Positions 27,626 to 36,375 are shown, counted from the first letter of the stretch. The stretch: DNA of 64,000 bases from JBBSNV01 sp964458605 (GCA_964458605.1 CAYWLS010000004.1:95884-159883), one strand, 5' to 3'. The notes: generated from the letters alone by a model not told the origin. Numbers and translations: made by a program.

Positions 27626-29095
27626 TCAGGCACCGGCGAAGATGTAATCCTGCGCCCGGGCGCGACGCGTGCGCCACCAGTATTCCACGGTGAAGCCGGG
27701 CCACAGGGTCACGTTCCTGCCGTGCCGGTCCATGTACCAGCTCTTGCAGCCGGTGGCCCACACGGTACGGGCGATGCGTCGCTGCAGATCCGCGCTGAAG
27801 CGACGCTGCACCTCGGGGCGCAGCGCGATGGTCCTGGCGCCCCTGGCGCGGGTGCGGGCGATGCATTGCCCGATGTAGCGGATCTGCGCCTCGATCATGA
27901 ACACGATCGAATTGTGGCCCAGCCCGGTATTGGGGCCGACCATCAGGAAGAAATTGGGAAAGCCCGCGACCGTCATGCCGTAATAGGCTTCGGCGCCGTG
28001 GCGCCAGGCGTCGTGCAGTTCGAGGCCGCCGGCGCCGTACACCTTCAGGGGCGACAGCGGATCGGTGGCGCGGAAGCCGGTGGCCAGGATCACGACATCG
28101 GCGGGATGCTCGGCGCCGTCGGTCGTGCGAATGCCGCTGGCGGTGACCGCGGCGATGCCTTCGCCGATCACCGCCACGTTGGGCCGGTTCAATGCCGGAT
28201 AATAGTCGTTGGCGATCAGCACCCGCTTGCAGCCCAAGGTGTAGTCGGGCGTCAGCCGGGCGCGCAGCTTTTCGTCCGGCACCTGGCGGGCGAGCTGGGC
28301 GCGGCCGAATTTCTCCATCAGCTTCATCAGCCGCGGCGCCGCCACGAAGCCCAAAGCGCGCGATTCGTACTGCAGGTAGAGGCGCTGGCGCAGCGCCCAG
28401 CGATAGCCCGGCAGGTGCTGGATCAGCCAGCGCCGCAAGCCGCGGATCGGATGGTCGGGCTTGGGAATCACCCAGGGCGGCGTGCGCTGGTAGAGATCGA
28501 GCTGCGCCACTTCGGGCGCGATCTGCGGCACGAACTGGATGGCGCTGGCGCCGGTGCCGATCACCGCCACATGCTTGCCGGCCAGCTCGACATCGTGGCG
28601 CCACCGCGCCGAATGGAACACCGGCCCGGCGAATTGGCCCAGGCCCGGAATGTCGGGATAGGCCGGCTGGCTCAACCCGCCGGTGGCCGACACCAGGAAG
28701 CGGGCCCTGAACCGGCGGCCGTCGGCCGTGGCGACGGTCCACAGGCCGGTCGGGTCGTCGAACCGCGCCTCGACCGCCTCGGCGTTGAAACGGATCAGCG
28801 GACGCAGCCGGTGCTTTTCCGCCACAAGCAGCAGATAGGCCTGGATCTCCGGCTGGGTCGGGAACATGCGGCTCCAGCCGGCATAGGGCTCGAAGGAGAA
28901 CGAATAGAGATGCGAGGGGATGTCGCAGGCGCAGCCGGGATAGGTGTTGTCGCGCCAGGTGCCGCCCAGCTCGGCGGCGCGCTCCAGCAGCACCACGTCG
29001 GCGATGCCGGCCTGGCGCAGCTTGATCGCCATGCCCAGCCCGGCAAAGCCGGTGCCCAGAATCAGCACCTCGCAGTTCGAATCCGCCTGGCTCAT
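27626..29095 (-). CDS. Flavin-containing monooxygenase (Baeyer-Villiger type)
   Basis: A 489-residue flavoenzyme. The FAD-binding Rossmann motif is VLILGTGFAGLGMAIKL near the N-terminus; ELGGTWRDNTYPGCACDIPS is the conserved segment after it; VAVIGTGASAIQFVPQIA is the NADPH-binding motif. The BVMO fingerprint FxGxxxHxxxWP is present in altered form (FAGPVFHSARWRHD), with arginine in place of the final proline. Such enzymes insert oxygen into ketones or oxidise N and S atoms. The start is ATG 29095, giving a short leader before the FAD motif; ATG 29104 is an alternative. The gene is divergent from the DUF6489 gene. Confidence 0.87.
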   Translation of the reverse strand: MSQADSNCEVLILGTGFAGLGMAIKLRQAGIADVVLLERAAELGGTWRDNTYPGCACDIPSHLYSFSFEPYAGWSRMFPTQPEIQAYLLLVAEKHRLRPLIRFNAEAVEARFDDPTGLWTVATADGRRFRARFLVSATGGLSQPAYPDIPGLGQFAGPVFHSARWRHDVELAGKHVAVIGTGASAIQFVPQIAPEVAQLDLYQRTPPWVIPKPDHPIRGLRRWLIQHLPGYRWALRQRLYLQYESRALGFVAAPRLMKLMEKFGRAQLARQVPDEKLRARLTPDYTLGCKRVLIANDYYPALNRPNVAVIGEGIAAVTASGIRTTDGAEHPADVVILATGFRATDPLSPLKVYGAGGLELHDAWRHGAEAYYGMTVAGFPNFFLMVGPNTGLGHNSIVFMIEAQIRYIGQCIARTRARGARTIALRPEVQRRFSADLQRRIARTVWATGCKSWYMDRHGRNVTLWPGFTVEYWWRTRRARAQDYIFAGA

Positions 29096-29177
29096 GGTCT
29101 GCATCCCGACCCGCACTATCGCAAGCCCGCCTGCCTGCCGCTATAGTCGGCGGCAGCCGGCAGCGCGCGGAGAGGTC

Positions 29178-29426
29178 ATGATGAAAGTCACCGTCAATAT
29201 CGACTGTACGCCCGAGGAGGCGCGGGCGTTCTTTGGCCTGCCCGATGTGCAACCGATGCAGAAGGCCATCATGGCGCACGTCCAGGAAAGAATCATGTCC
29301 AACATCCAGGCGATGGACCCCGAATCGATCATGAAGAACTGGGTGCCGGCCTCGATGCAGGGCATGGAACAGCTGCAGCAGGCTTTCTGGCAGAGCCTGG
29401 CGGCAATGACCGGGTCCAAGAAATAG
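29178..29426 (+). CDS. DUF6489-like small protein
   Basis: An 82-residue protein, MMKVTVNIDCTPEEARAFFG at its start, then a helical part rich in methionine and glutamine (QAMDPESIMKNWVPASMQGM). It matches my memory of the DUF6489 family, widespread in alphaproteobacteria with unknown function. A GGAGAGG ribosome site precedes two consecutive ATGs; the first is given. The next gene begins 2 nt after the stop, so the three genes to 31037 form an operon. Confidence 0.75.
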   Translation: MMKVTVNIDCTPEEARAFFGLPDVQPMQKAIMAHVQERIMSNIQAMDPESIMKNWVPASMQGMEQLQQAFWQSLAAMTGSKK

Positions 29427-29428
29427 CC

Positions 29429-29821
29429 ATGGACGACGAAACCAAGAAATTCTCCGGCATGGGCAATGCGGCGCGCGCGGGCGATCCGGCCCCGTTCTAC
29501 GAGGCCCATGTCTTCGTCTGCACCAACCGGCGCCCGGCGGGGCATCCGCGCGGCTGCTGCGCGGAGAAGGGCGCGGAGGAACTGCGCGACTACATGAAAA
29601 GCCGCGCCAAGGCGCTGGGCCTGAAGAACGTGCGCATCAATTCCGCGGGCTGTCTCGACCGCTGCGAGCTGGGGCCGACCATGGTGATCTATCCCGAAGG
29701 CGTGTGGTACGGCTATCGCAGCAAGGAAGACGTCGACGAGATCCTGCAGACCCATCTGCAGGGCGGCGGCCGCGTCAAGCGGCTGATGCTGATGCCCGAC
29801 CAGCGCCCGCCCAAGGGCTGA
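29429..29821 (+). CDS. Thioredoxin-like (2Fe-2S) ferredoxin
   Basis: A 130-residue protein of the thioredoxin-like 2Fe-2S ferredoxin type. Cluster cysteines are in HVFVCTNRRPAGHPRGCC and NSAGCLDRCELGPTMVIYPE; the end GVWYGYRSKEDVDEILQTHL is typical of this family. It would serve as a soluble one-electron carrier. It sits between a DUF6489 gene (2 nt upstream) and a CoA-transferase gene (4 nt downstream). The electron donor or acceptor is not evident from the neighbours. Confidence 0.85.
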   Translation: MDDETKKFSGMGNAARAGDPAPFYEAHVFVCTNRRPAGHPRGCCAEKGAEELRDYMKSRAKALGLKNVRINSAGCLDRCELGPTMVIYPEGVWYGYRSKEDVDEILQTHLQGGGRVKRLMLMPDQRPPKG

Positions 29822-29825
29822 AGCC

Positions 29826-31037
29826 ATGAGCCACGGCCTGCCGCTGTCGGGCGTGCGCGTGCTCGATCTGACCCGCGCGCTGGCCGGGCCGTTCGCCACC
29901 ATGATCCTGGCCGATCTGGGGGCCGAGGTGATCAAGGTCGAGCCGCTGCCCAAGGGCGAGATGACCCGGCTGTGGGCGCCCTTCGCCAAGAGCGACGCCG
30001 ATCCCGACCAGGCGATCTATTTCCTCAGCGCCAACCGCAACAAGAAGAGTCTGGCGATCGACTTCCGCAAGCCGCAGGCGCTGGCTTTGCTGCGCCGGCT
30101 GGCCCGCACCGTCGATGTGGTGGCCGACAATTTCAAGCCCGGCGTGATGGAAGAGCTCGGGCTCAGCTACGAACAGCTTGCCCCCGAGCAGCCGCGGCTG
30201 ATCTCGGTTTCGATCACCGGCTACGGCCGGGGCGGACCCTACGGCGCCTGGCCGGGCTTCGACCAGGTGGCGCAGGGCCTGTCCGGGCTGATGAGCCTGA
30301 CCGGCGAGATCGAGGGCGTGCCGATGCGCGCCGGCCTGCCGGTGGGCGATCTCTCGGCCGGCATGTGGGCCGCGATCGGTGTGCTGGGCGCGGTGCTGCA
30401 GCGTCAGGCGACGGGCAAGGGCCAGCGCGTGGAGACCTCGCTGCTGGCGGCGCTGGTCGGCATGATGTGCGTGCAGGGCCAGCGCTACCTGTCGCGCCAG
30501 GAGGTGCCGCCACGCACCGGCAACGACCATCCCACGCTCTATCCCTACGGCACCTTCCGCGCCCGCGACGGGCTGATGGTGATCGCGGTGGCCACCGAGG
30601 CGATGTGGCGCAGCCTGTGCCGCGTGCTGGATCTCGAGGCGCTGATCGCCGATCCGCGCTTCGCCGACAACGTCGCGCGCATGAAGAATCGCGACGCGCT
30701 GCGGGCGCTGATCGACGGCAAGCTGATGGCGCGTGATGGCGCCGACTGGGGCGCAATGCTGGTCGAGGCCGGCATCCCGGCCGGGCCGATCTACACGCTC
30801 GACCGCACCTTCGCCGACCCGCAGGTGATCCAGCAACGCCTGGTCGAGACGGTGGCCCATCCCACTCTGGGGCCGATCGAGCTGATGGCCAATCCGGTCA
30901 AGATGGATGCGATGAAAGACGGATCGGTGCGCATCCCGCCGCCGCTGCTGGGGGAGCACGACGAGGCGATCCTGCGCGAGGCCGGGCTCGGTCCGGACGA
31001 GATCGCCGCGCTGCGCGGCAGCGGCGTGATCGGCTGA
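29826..31037 (+). CDS. Class III CoA-transferase (CaiB/BaiF family)
   Basis: A 403-residue enzyme that moves CoA between carboxylic acids. The N-terminus GVRVLDLTRALAGPFATMIL is the family hallmark, followed by DLGAEVIKVEP and FLSANRNKKSLAIDF. The catalytic aspartate is expected at Asp175 in LPVGDLSAGMWA. Further signature: GNDHPTLYPYGTFRARDG. Length is normal for this family. Third gene of an operon with DUF6489 and a ferredoxin; the acyl substrate is unknown. Convergent with the LysR gene at 31056. Confidence 0.9.
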   Translation: MSHGLPLSGVRVLDLTRALAGPFATMILADLGAEVIKVEPLPKGEMTRLWAPFAKSDADPDQAIYFLSANRNKKSLAIDFRKPQALALLRRLARTVDVVADNFKPGVMEELGLSYEQLAPEQPRLISVSITGYGRGGPYGAWPGFDQVAQGLSGLMSLTGEIEGVPMRAGLPVGDLSAGMWAAIGVLGAVLQRQATGKGQRVETSLLAALVGMMCVQGQRYLSRQEVPPRTGNDHPTLYPYGTFRARDGLMVIAVATEAMWRSLCRVLDLEALIADPRFADNVARMKNRDALRALIDGKLMARDGADWGAMLVEAGIPAGPIYTLDRTFADPQVIQQRLVETVAHPTLGPIELMANPVKMDAMKDGSVRIPPPLLGEHDEAILREAGLGPDEIAALRGSGVIG

Positions 31038-31055
31038 ACGGCCGGCGGGAAGCGG

Positions 31056-31997
31056 TCAGCGGCGGGCGGCTTTACGGCGCGGCTTGGCAGCCGGCGCCTC
31101 GGCGCCCAGGCGCCGCGTGCGTTCCGCCTCTTCCAGCAGCCAGGCGCGGAACAGCCCCAGCGCGGCATGGTCGGCCATGCCGGCGCGATGCACGAAGTAC
31201 CAGCCCTCGCCGCGCGCCGCGACCTGGCGGAACGGCGCCACCAGCCGTCCGGCCGCCAGATCGTCGGCCACATAGGGCCGGTGCGCCAGCGCCACGCCCA
31301 GCCCGTCCAGCGCTGCCTGCAGGGCGAAGGCGTCGTAGTCGAAGCGCGGGCCGCGCGGCACCACGTTGCGCGTGTCGCTGGCCTTGAGCCAGATCGGCCA
31401 GTCCTGCGGCGCGCTGGTGACGCGCAGCAGCGCCACCTTGGCCAGGTCCTGCGGCTTGCGCAGCCGCTCGGCCAGGGCCGGCGCGCAGACCGGAAACAGA
31501 TCGGCGTCGAACAGGCGCGTCGCCTGCAGCCCGGGCCAGTGGCCGTTGCCGACGCGGATCGCCGCGGTCCACTCGTCGGAGAACGGTGCGTCGCCGGAGG
31601 CCAACCCCGCCACCGTCGCCAGCCGCACCTCCACGGCGGGCTGTTCGGCCTGGAAGCGCGCCAGGCGCGGGATCAGCCAGCGCATGGCGAAGCTCGGTCC
31701 CGCCGCCAGGGTCAGCACGCCCGGCGCCGCCAGCGCCGCCACCCGCGCGCAATGGCGCGCCAGATCGTCGAACGCCGCCGACACGCCGGGCAGCAGCGCG
31801 GCACCCCGCTCGCTGATCGACAGGCCGTTGGCGCGGCGATGGAACAGGCCGTAGCCCAGCCGCCGCTCGAGCAGCCGCACCATGCGGCTGATGGCGGTCT
31901 GGGTGACGTTCAGCTCCTGCGCCGCCGCCGCGAAGCTGCCCAATCTGCCGGCAGCCTCGAAAGCGCGCAATCCGTTCAGCGATGGCATCTGGCGCAT
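31056..31997 (-). CDS. LysR-family regulator (GcvA-like)
   Basis: A 313-residue LysR protein. The DNA-binding part MPSLNGLRAFEAAGRLGSFA followed by AAAQELNVTQTAISRMVRLL is of the GcvA/AmpR type; the ligand domain follows and the C-terminus is basic (AKPRRKAARR). ATG 31997 is chosen, three codons before a second ATG at 31988. It is divergent from the TauE-like exporter gene at 32101, the classical LysR-target arrangement, so it may control that gene. Confidence 0.86.
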   Translation of the reverse strand: MRQMPSLNGLRAFEAAGRLGSFAAAAQELNVTQTAISRMVRLLERRLGYGLFHRRANGLSISERGAALLPGVSAAFDDLARHCARVAALAAPGVLTLAAGPSFAMRWLIPRLARFQAEQPAVEVRLATVAGLASGDAPFSDEWTAAIRVGNGHWPGLQATRLFDADLFPVCAPALAERLRKPQDLAKVALLRVTSAPQDWPIWLKASDTRNVVPRGPRFDYDAFALQAALDGLGVALAHRPYVADDLAAGRLVAPFRQVAARGEGWYFVHRAGMADHAALGLFRAWLLEEAERTRRLGAEAPAAKPRRKAARR

Positions 31998-32100
31998 GGT
32001 CGACCCCGACAAAATCTTGGCCTTACTCTGCCATAAGATCGTTTGCCGCGCGAGGCGGCGCCGGCGCAGGCTGACGCCGTCGATGGTCGCTGGGGGCGAC

Positions 32101-32850
32101 ATGTCCGTTCCGCTGATTGCCTTGCTGTTCCTCGCCGCGCTGGGCACCTCGTTCCTGTCCGGCATCTTCGGCATGGCCGGCGGGCTGATCCTGATGGGCA
32201 TCCTGCTGGCCGTGCTGCCGGTGCAATCGGCCATGGCGTTGCACGCCGTCACCCAGATGGCGTCGAACGGCTGGCGCGCGGCGCTGTGGTGGCGCTACGT
32301 CCATTGGCGCGTGCTGGCCGGCACGGCGGTCGGCAATTTGATCGCGCTGGGCCTGTTCACCCTGGTGCAGTGGATCCCCTCGACCGGCACCGCCTACATC
32401 ATCCTGGGCATCGTGCCGTTCCTGGTGCGGCCGCTGCCCGACCGGTTGGCGCCCAACATCATGCGGCCGGGCATGCCGGTGCTGTGCGGCCTGCTGGTCG
32501 AGATCCTGCAGCTGAGCTGCGGCGTGTCGGGCCCGACCCTGGACATCTTCTTCGTGCGCTCGGGCATGGACCGGCGCCACATCGTGGCCACCAAGGCGGC
32601 GACGCAGTGCCTGGGCCATTTCATCAAGCTCACCTATTTCGTCGAACTGGTCGCGTCGCCGCAGCGCATCGACCTGCCGGTCTGGGTGTTCGCCATGGCG
32701 GTGGCGGCGGCGATGACCGGCACCTCCGCCGCGCGGCGCGTGCTGGAGGCGCTGACCGACCGCCAGTTCATCCAGTGGAGCCAGCGCATCATCCTCGGCC
32801 TGGGCGCCTTCTATCTGGGCTGGGGCGTCTGGCTCAGCGCCCTGGCCTGA
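32101..32850 (+). CDS. TauE/SafE-family membrane exporter
   Basis: A 249-residue protein with about eight membrane spans. The repeated family motif appears as FLSGIFGMAGGLILMGILL in the first half and as a VSGPTLDIFFVRSGMDRRH segment in the second. TauE/SafE proteins export sulfite, sulfonates or organic anions. A GGGGGC site precedes the ATG. Control by the divergent LysR gene is likely. 53 nt separate it from mnmE, which may be co-transcribed. Confidence 0.85.
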   Translation: MSVPLIALLFLAALGTSFLSGIFGMAGGLILMGILLAVLPVQSAMALHAVTQMASNGWRAALWWRYVHWRVLAGTAVGNLIALGLFTLVQWIPSTGTAYIILGIVPFLVRPLPDRLAPNIMRPGMPVLCGLLVEILQLSCGVSGPTLDIFFVRSGMDRRHIVATKAATQCLGHFIKLTYFVELVASPQRIDLPVWVFAMAVAAAMTGTSAARRVLEALTDRQFIQWSQRIILGLGAFYLGWGVWLSALA

Positions 32851-32903
32851 TATGGATTGCGGCGCCATCGACTCGCCGCGGGGTTTGAGCTAAGTCCCGC
32901 CTC

Positions 32904-34238
32904 ATGCATGCGCTTTCGGGCACCATCTTCGCGCCGGCGACCGCGCCGGGCAGGGGCGGCGTGGCGATCCTGCGGCTCAGCGGGACGCAGGCTGGCGCCG
33001 CCCTGCAGCGCCTCACCGGCAAGCCCCTGCCGCCGCCGCGTCGCGCCACCCTGGCGCGGCTTAGCGATCCGCAAAGCGGCGAGGCGATCGATCGCGGCCT
33101 GGTGCTGTGGTTTCCCGCGCCCGACAGCATGACCGGCGAGGACGTGGCCGAGCTGCATGTGCATGGCGGCCGCGCCGTGCTGCAGGAGCTGCAGGAGGCG
33201 CTGGCGGCGATGCCGGGCTGCCGGCTGGCCGAACCCGGCGAGTTCACGCGCCGCGCCTTCGAGAACGGCAAGCTCGACCTGATCGAAGCCGAGGCGGTGG
33301 CCGACATGGTGGCGGCGCAGACTGCCGCGCAGCGGCGTCAGGCGCTGCGCCAGCTCGACGGGGCGCTGGGGGCGCTGTACGAGGATTGGCGGCGGCAGTT
33401 GCTGGCGGCGCTGGCGCATAGCGAAGCGGAGATCGACTTTCCCGACGAGGATCTGCCGCAGGGGCTGGTGGCGGCGCTACGGCCCGCGCTCCAGTCGCTG
33501 ATCGGTCAGATGACGGCGCATCTGGACGACAACCGTCGTGGCGAGCGGCTGCGCGAGGGCCTGCACATTGCCATCGTCGGCGCGCCCAATGCCGGCAAGT
33601 CTTCGCTGCTCAACCTGCTGGCGCAGCGCGACGCGGCGATCGTGGCCGAGACCGCCGGCACCACGCGCGACGTGATCGAAGTGGCGCTCGATCTGGGCGG
33701 CTGGCCGGTGATCCTTGCCGATACCGCCGGCCTGCGCGACAGCGACGACACCATCGAGCGGGAGGGCATTCGCCGCGCGAGGCTGCGCGCGCGCCAGGCC
33801 GATCTGCGCCTGGCGGTGCTGGATGCCGGCAATGCGCAATCGCTGACGGCGCTGCAGGGCGTGATCGTCGATGGCGACATCGTGGTGCTGAACAAGGTCG
33901 ACCTGCTGGCCGATGGCGCGGCGCCCGGCTGGGCGCCGGCGGCGGCGCTGCCGTTCTCGGCCCGCCAGGGCTGCGGCGTGGCGGCGTTGCTGCGCCGCCT
34001 GTCCGACCGCGCCGCCGATCTGATGCAAAGCGCAGCGCCGCTCGCGACCCGCCAGCGTCATCGCGAAGCGGTGATTGAATGCCGCGACAGTCTTGTCCGG
34101 GCACTTGAACAACAGGAGACGGAACTGTTCGCCGAGGATTTGCGCTTGGCGGCACGCGCCTTGGGGCGGCTGACCGGCAGGCTCGGCGTCGAGGACGTGC
34201 TGGACGCGGTATTTCGGGAATTTTGTATCGGAAAATAA
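32904..34238 (+). CDS. mnmE: tRNA uridine-5-carboxymethylaminomethyl modification GTPase MnmE
   Basis: A 444-residue MnmE. The N-terminal folate-binding domain opens SGTIFAPATAPGRGGVAILR and holds LHVHGGRAVLQELQEAL; a helical domain follows, interrupted by the G domain: G1 GAPNAGKSS, G2 AGTTRDVIE, G3 DTAGLRDSDD, G4 NKVD. The C-terminal FCIGK carries the cysteine needed for tRNA modification. With MnmG it modifies the wobble uridine of several tRNAs. In many alphaproteobacteria mnmE is followed by mnmG, rsmG and parAB; here it is followed by an OmpA-like gene instead. Confidence 0.96.
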   Translation: MHALSGTIFAPATAPGRGGVAILRLSGTQAGAALQRLTGKPLPPPRRATLARLSDPQSGEAIDRGLVLWFPAPDSMTGEDVAELHVHGGRAVLQELQEALAAMPGCRLAEPGEFTRRAFENGKLDLIEAEAVADMVAAQTAAQRRQALRQLDGALGALYEDWRRQLLAALAHSEAEIDFPDEDLPQGLVAALRPALQSLIGQMTAHLDDNRRGERLREGLHIAIVGAPNAGKSSLLNLLAQRDAAIVAETAGTTRDVIEVALDLGGWPVILADTAGLRDSDDTIEREGIRRARLRARQADLRLAVLDAGNAQSLTALQGVIVDGDIVVLNKVDLLADGAAPGWAPAAALPFSARQGCGVAALLRRLSDRAADLMQSAAPLATRQRHREAVIECRDSLVRALEQQETELFAEDLRLAARALGRLTGRLGVEDVLDAVFREFCIGK

Positions 34239-34246
34239 ATCCGAGG

Positions 34247-34275
34247 TTGATGAGTCAGTTTCTTATTGATACTTT
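34247..34275 (+). promoter_or_regulatory. Candidate promoter of the third OmpA-like gene
   Basis: TTGATG and TACTTT are spaced by 17 nt in a locally AT-rich stretch between mnmE and the OmpA-like gene. The start of transcription would be near 34282, giving a leader of about 29 nt with the GGGGGAG ribosome site. Judged by eye. Confidence 0.45.
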
Positions 34276-34310
34276 ATGCCCCTGACACTCGCTGAAGGGG
34301 GAGTATTCCA

Positions 34311-35642
34311 GTGAAAAGCAAGTTTCTCAAGACTACCGGTGCTGGCGCGCTGTTGATCGGCCTATCTGCCATCGCAGCTTCGAGCGCCCAGGCCCAAGGC
34401 TTCTTCGGCAGCCTCGAAGGCCGCTACGATATGATCGGCAAGAGCAAGTTCAACGCCCTGTCCGAGGATCAGCTCGGCAATTCCCTGCTGACCCTGCACA
34501 ATTCGGTGCAGCCGGACAATGGCTGGGGCGGTCGCGTGTTCCTGGGCTATCGCTTCCAGAACAACTTCGATATCGGCATCGGCGGTTCGGGCGACTGGTT
34601 CGGCCGCAACAAGGTCAGCAGCGACAACGGGCAGCCGCCCGCCCCCGGCGGCAGCCCGGAGCATGAGAACCTCACGGTCAAGGGCCATCAGTGGACCATC
34701 GACCTGGAGGGCGGCTACAACGTTCCGGTCTCCGACATCGGCGCCAATCTGCGCCTGTTCGCCGGCGTGCGCTATGCGCGCATCTACCAGTCGGGCAGCG
34801 GCCATTACGACGGCCAGTTCCCCTATGTCGGCAACATCTATCAGACCAACGACTACGACGTGAGCAGCAAGTATTGGGGAATCGGCCCGCGGCTGGGCGC
34901 CACGGCAGACGTGCCGTTCGGCCGCGAATCCAACTTCGGCGTCTCCTTCAAGGTCGCGGGCTCGGTGCTGTTCGGCCACATGAGCAGCTCGTTGAGCGGC
35001 AATCACCACTTCGAGCGGATCGGCATGCCGATGACGGTGACCGATACGCCGCTGACCGGCGACGACACCGGTTCGCAGACCTCGTACAACGCCGAAGGCG
35101 AGGTCGGGCTGTGGTACGCCCTGTCGTCGAACTTCAAGATCACCGCGGGCTATCGCGCCGAGGGCTGGTTCAAGGTCATCGGCGATCCGGGCGGCAACCA
35201 GTCGCAAGATCGCATCGTCTCTGGCCCGTTCGTGCGCGCCAGCTTCGACTTCGCGCCGCCGCCGCCCGCGCCGATGGCCGCTGTGACGCCACCGCCGCCG
35301 CCGACGGCGATGGCCAAGAAGAGCTTCATCGTGTTCTTCGACTTCGACAAGTCGAACATCACCAGCCAGGCCCAGACCACCATCAACGACGCCGTTGCCG
35401 CCGCCAAGGCCGGCAACTCCGCCCGCGTCACCTTGACCGGCCATACCGACCGTTCGGGCAGCGAGCAGTACAACATGGCGCTGTCGCTGCGTCGTGCCGA
35501 GGCGGTCAAGGCCAACATGATCAAGCAGGGCATCCCCGCTTCGGCCATCGTCGTCATCGGCAAGGGCGAGAGCCAGCCGCTGGTGCCGACCGCCGACGGC
35601 GTGCGCGAACCGCAGAACCGCCGCGTCGAAATCGTCATCTAG
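34311..35642 (+). CDS. OmpA-like outer membrane protein, copy 3
   Basis: A 443-residue paralog of the genes at 5195 and 6701. Signal peptide 1 to ~30 (AASSAQAQG), a barrel domain that differs from the other two and has extra loop sequence (SDNGQPPAPGGSPEHEN), a proline-rich linker and the OmpA domain. From 35391 to 35617 its DNA is identical to copy 1 (6182-6408) although the barrels have diverged strongly. GTG start with GGGGGAG upstream. A 17-nt tandem repeat begins in its last codons, and a terminator follows at 35734. It probably has the same role, outer membrane-peptidoglycan tether, with a different surface. Confidence 0.9.
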   Translation: MKSKFLKTTGAGALLIGLSAIAASSAQAQGFFGSLEGRYDMIGKSKFNALSEDQLGNSLLTLHNSVQPDNGWGGRVFLGYRFQNNFDIGIGGSGDWFGRNKVSSDNGQPPAPGGSPEHENLTVKGHQWTIDLEGGYNVPVSDIGANLRLFAGVRYARIYQSGSGHYDGQFPYVGNIYQTNDYDVSSKYWGIGPRLGATADVPFGRESNFGVSFKVAGSVLFGHMSSSLSGNHHFERIGMPMTVTDTPLTGDDTGSQTSYNAEGEVGLWYALSSNFKITAGYRAEGWFKVIGDPGGNQSQDRIVSGPFVRASFDFAPPPPAPMAAVTPPPPPTAMAKKSFIVFFDFDKSNITSQAQTTINDAVAAAKAGNSARVTLTGHTDRSGSEQYNMALSLRRAEAVKANMIKQGIPASAIVVIGKGESQPLVPTADGVREPQNRRVEIVI

Positions 35643-35710
35643 TCGAGATCGTCATCCAGGCGAGATCGTCATCCAGTCGAGATCGTCATCCAGTCGAGAT
35701 CGCCGTCCAA
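35626..35710 (+). repeat. 17-nt tandem repeat, five units, overlapping a stop codon
   Basis: The unit TCGAGATCGTCATCCAG occurs five times in a row with one to a few changes; the first unit encodes the last five codons of the OmpA-like protein plus its TAG. Two-unit versions end the other two copies (6417-6450 and 7923-7956). The unit length is not a multiple of three. Confidence 0.85.
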
Positions 35711-35733
35711 GACGATCCGCACCGGCTGCAAAT

Positions 35734-35767
35734 ACGAAGGGCGGCCCTCTGGGGTCGCCCTTTTCGT
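35734..35767 (+). terminator. Rho-independent terminator after OmpA-like copy 3
   Basis: ACGAAGGGCGGCCC pairs with GGGTCGCCC-TT-TTCGT, followed by T residues. Nearly the same as the terminator at 7980-8013. Confidence 0.85.
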
Positions 35768-35785
35768 TTGCGCCGTCGGCAAATG

Positions 35786-35811
35786 AAAAGGAGCGCTGTC
35801 GCGCCCCTTTT
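35786..35811 (-). terminator. Terminator of the DUF1036 gene
   Basis: AAAAGGAGCGC and GCGCCCCTTTT form a stem with one mismatch around TGTC. The A and T tracts on either side allow it to work in both directions between the convergent genes. Confidence 0.7.
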
Positions 35812-35836
35812 CCGTGTCCAAACCGTCGACGATCGA

Positions 35837-36343
35837 TCAGTCGGTGAAGCTGTAGCGCTCGGACTGTCCCGGATGATCGTTCATGTCGATGCGGGTGAAG
35901 TAGCGGCGCTTGTAGCCCTGGCCGCACTGCGTGTCCTTGATTGTGAACTTCTGGTCGCTGACGCAGAACGGATAGGTTCCGGCCCAGGTGCTGCGCGAGG
36001 ACTCGGCATAGACGTAGTACCAGCGATTGGCCAGCGGCGAATCCCACAGGCGGATGCAGTCGCCCGGTCCCAGATTGAACCAGCCCTTCGACAGGAACAG
36101 GTCTTCGCCCTTGGAATTGGTCTCGCGCGCCGAGGTGGCCGTCGCGACCGAAATGCTTTCGCTGCTCTTGTTGCAGGCTTCGACGTAACGACCGTCGTCG
36201 ACGCCTTGCGCGATCAGCGTCTCCTTGGCGACCTTGAACGTGCTGGCCCCGTTGGCCTGGCTGTCGGTCGGATCTCCGGCAAAAGCAGCAGTCGCAATGA
36301 CGCACCCGGCCAGCGCCACGATGGCGAAGCGGCTGAGCAGCAT
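35837..36343 (-). CDS. Secreted DUF1036 protein
   Basis: A 168-residue protein with a signal peptide (residues 1-~22, ending AAFAGD) and a DUF1036 domain, recognised by VEACNKSSESISVA, KGWFNLGPGDCIRLW, RWYYVYAES and PFCVSDQKFTIKD. Function of the family is unknown; members are exported and cysteine-containing. The start ATG 36343 is set by GGGGGGA a few nt upstream. A good candidate promoter is at 36376-36404, and a terminator follows the gene, so it is probably transcribed alone. Confidence 0.82.
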   Translation of the reverse strand: MLLSRFAIVALAGCVIATAAFAGDPTDSQANGASTFKVAKETLIAQGVDDGRYVEACNKSSESISVATATSARETNSKGEDLFLSKGWFNLGPGDCIRLWDSPLANRWYYVYAESSRSTWAGTYPFCVSDQKFTIKDTQCGQGYKRRYFTRIDMNDHPGQSERYSFTD

Positions 36344-36375
36344 GTATCCCCCCATGCGGTTGACAAACCTGGGCA

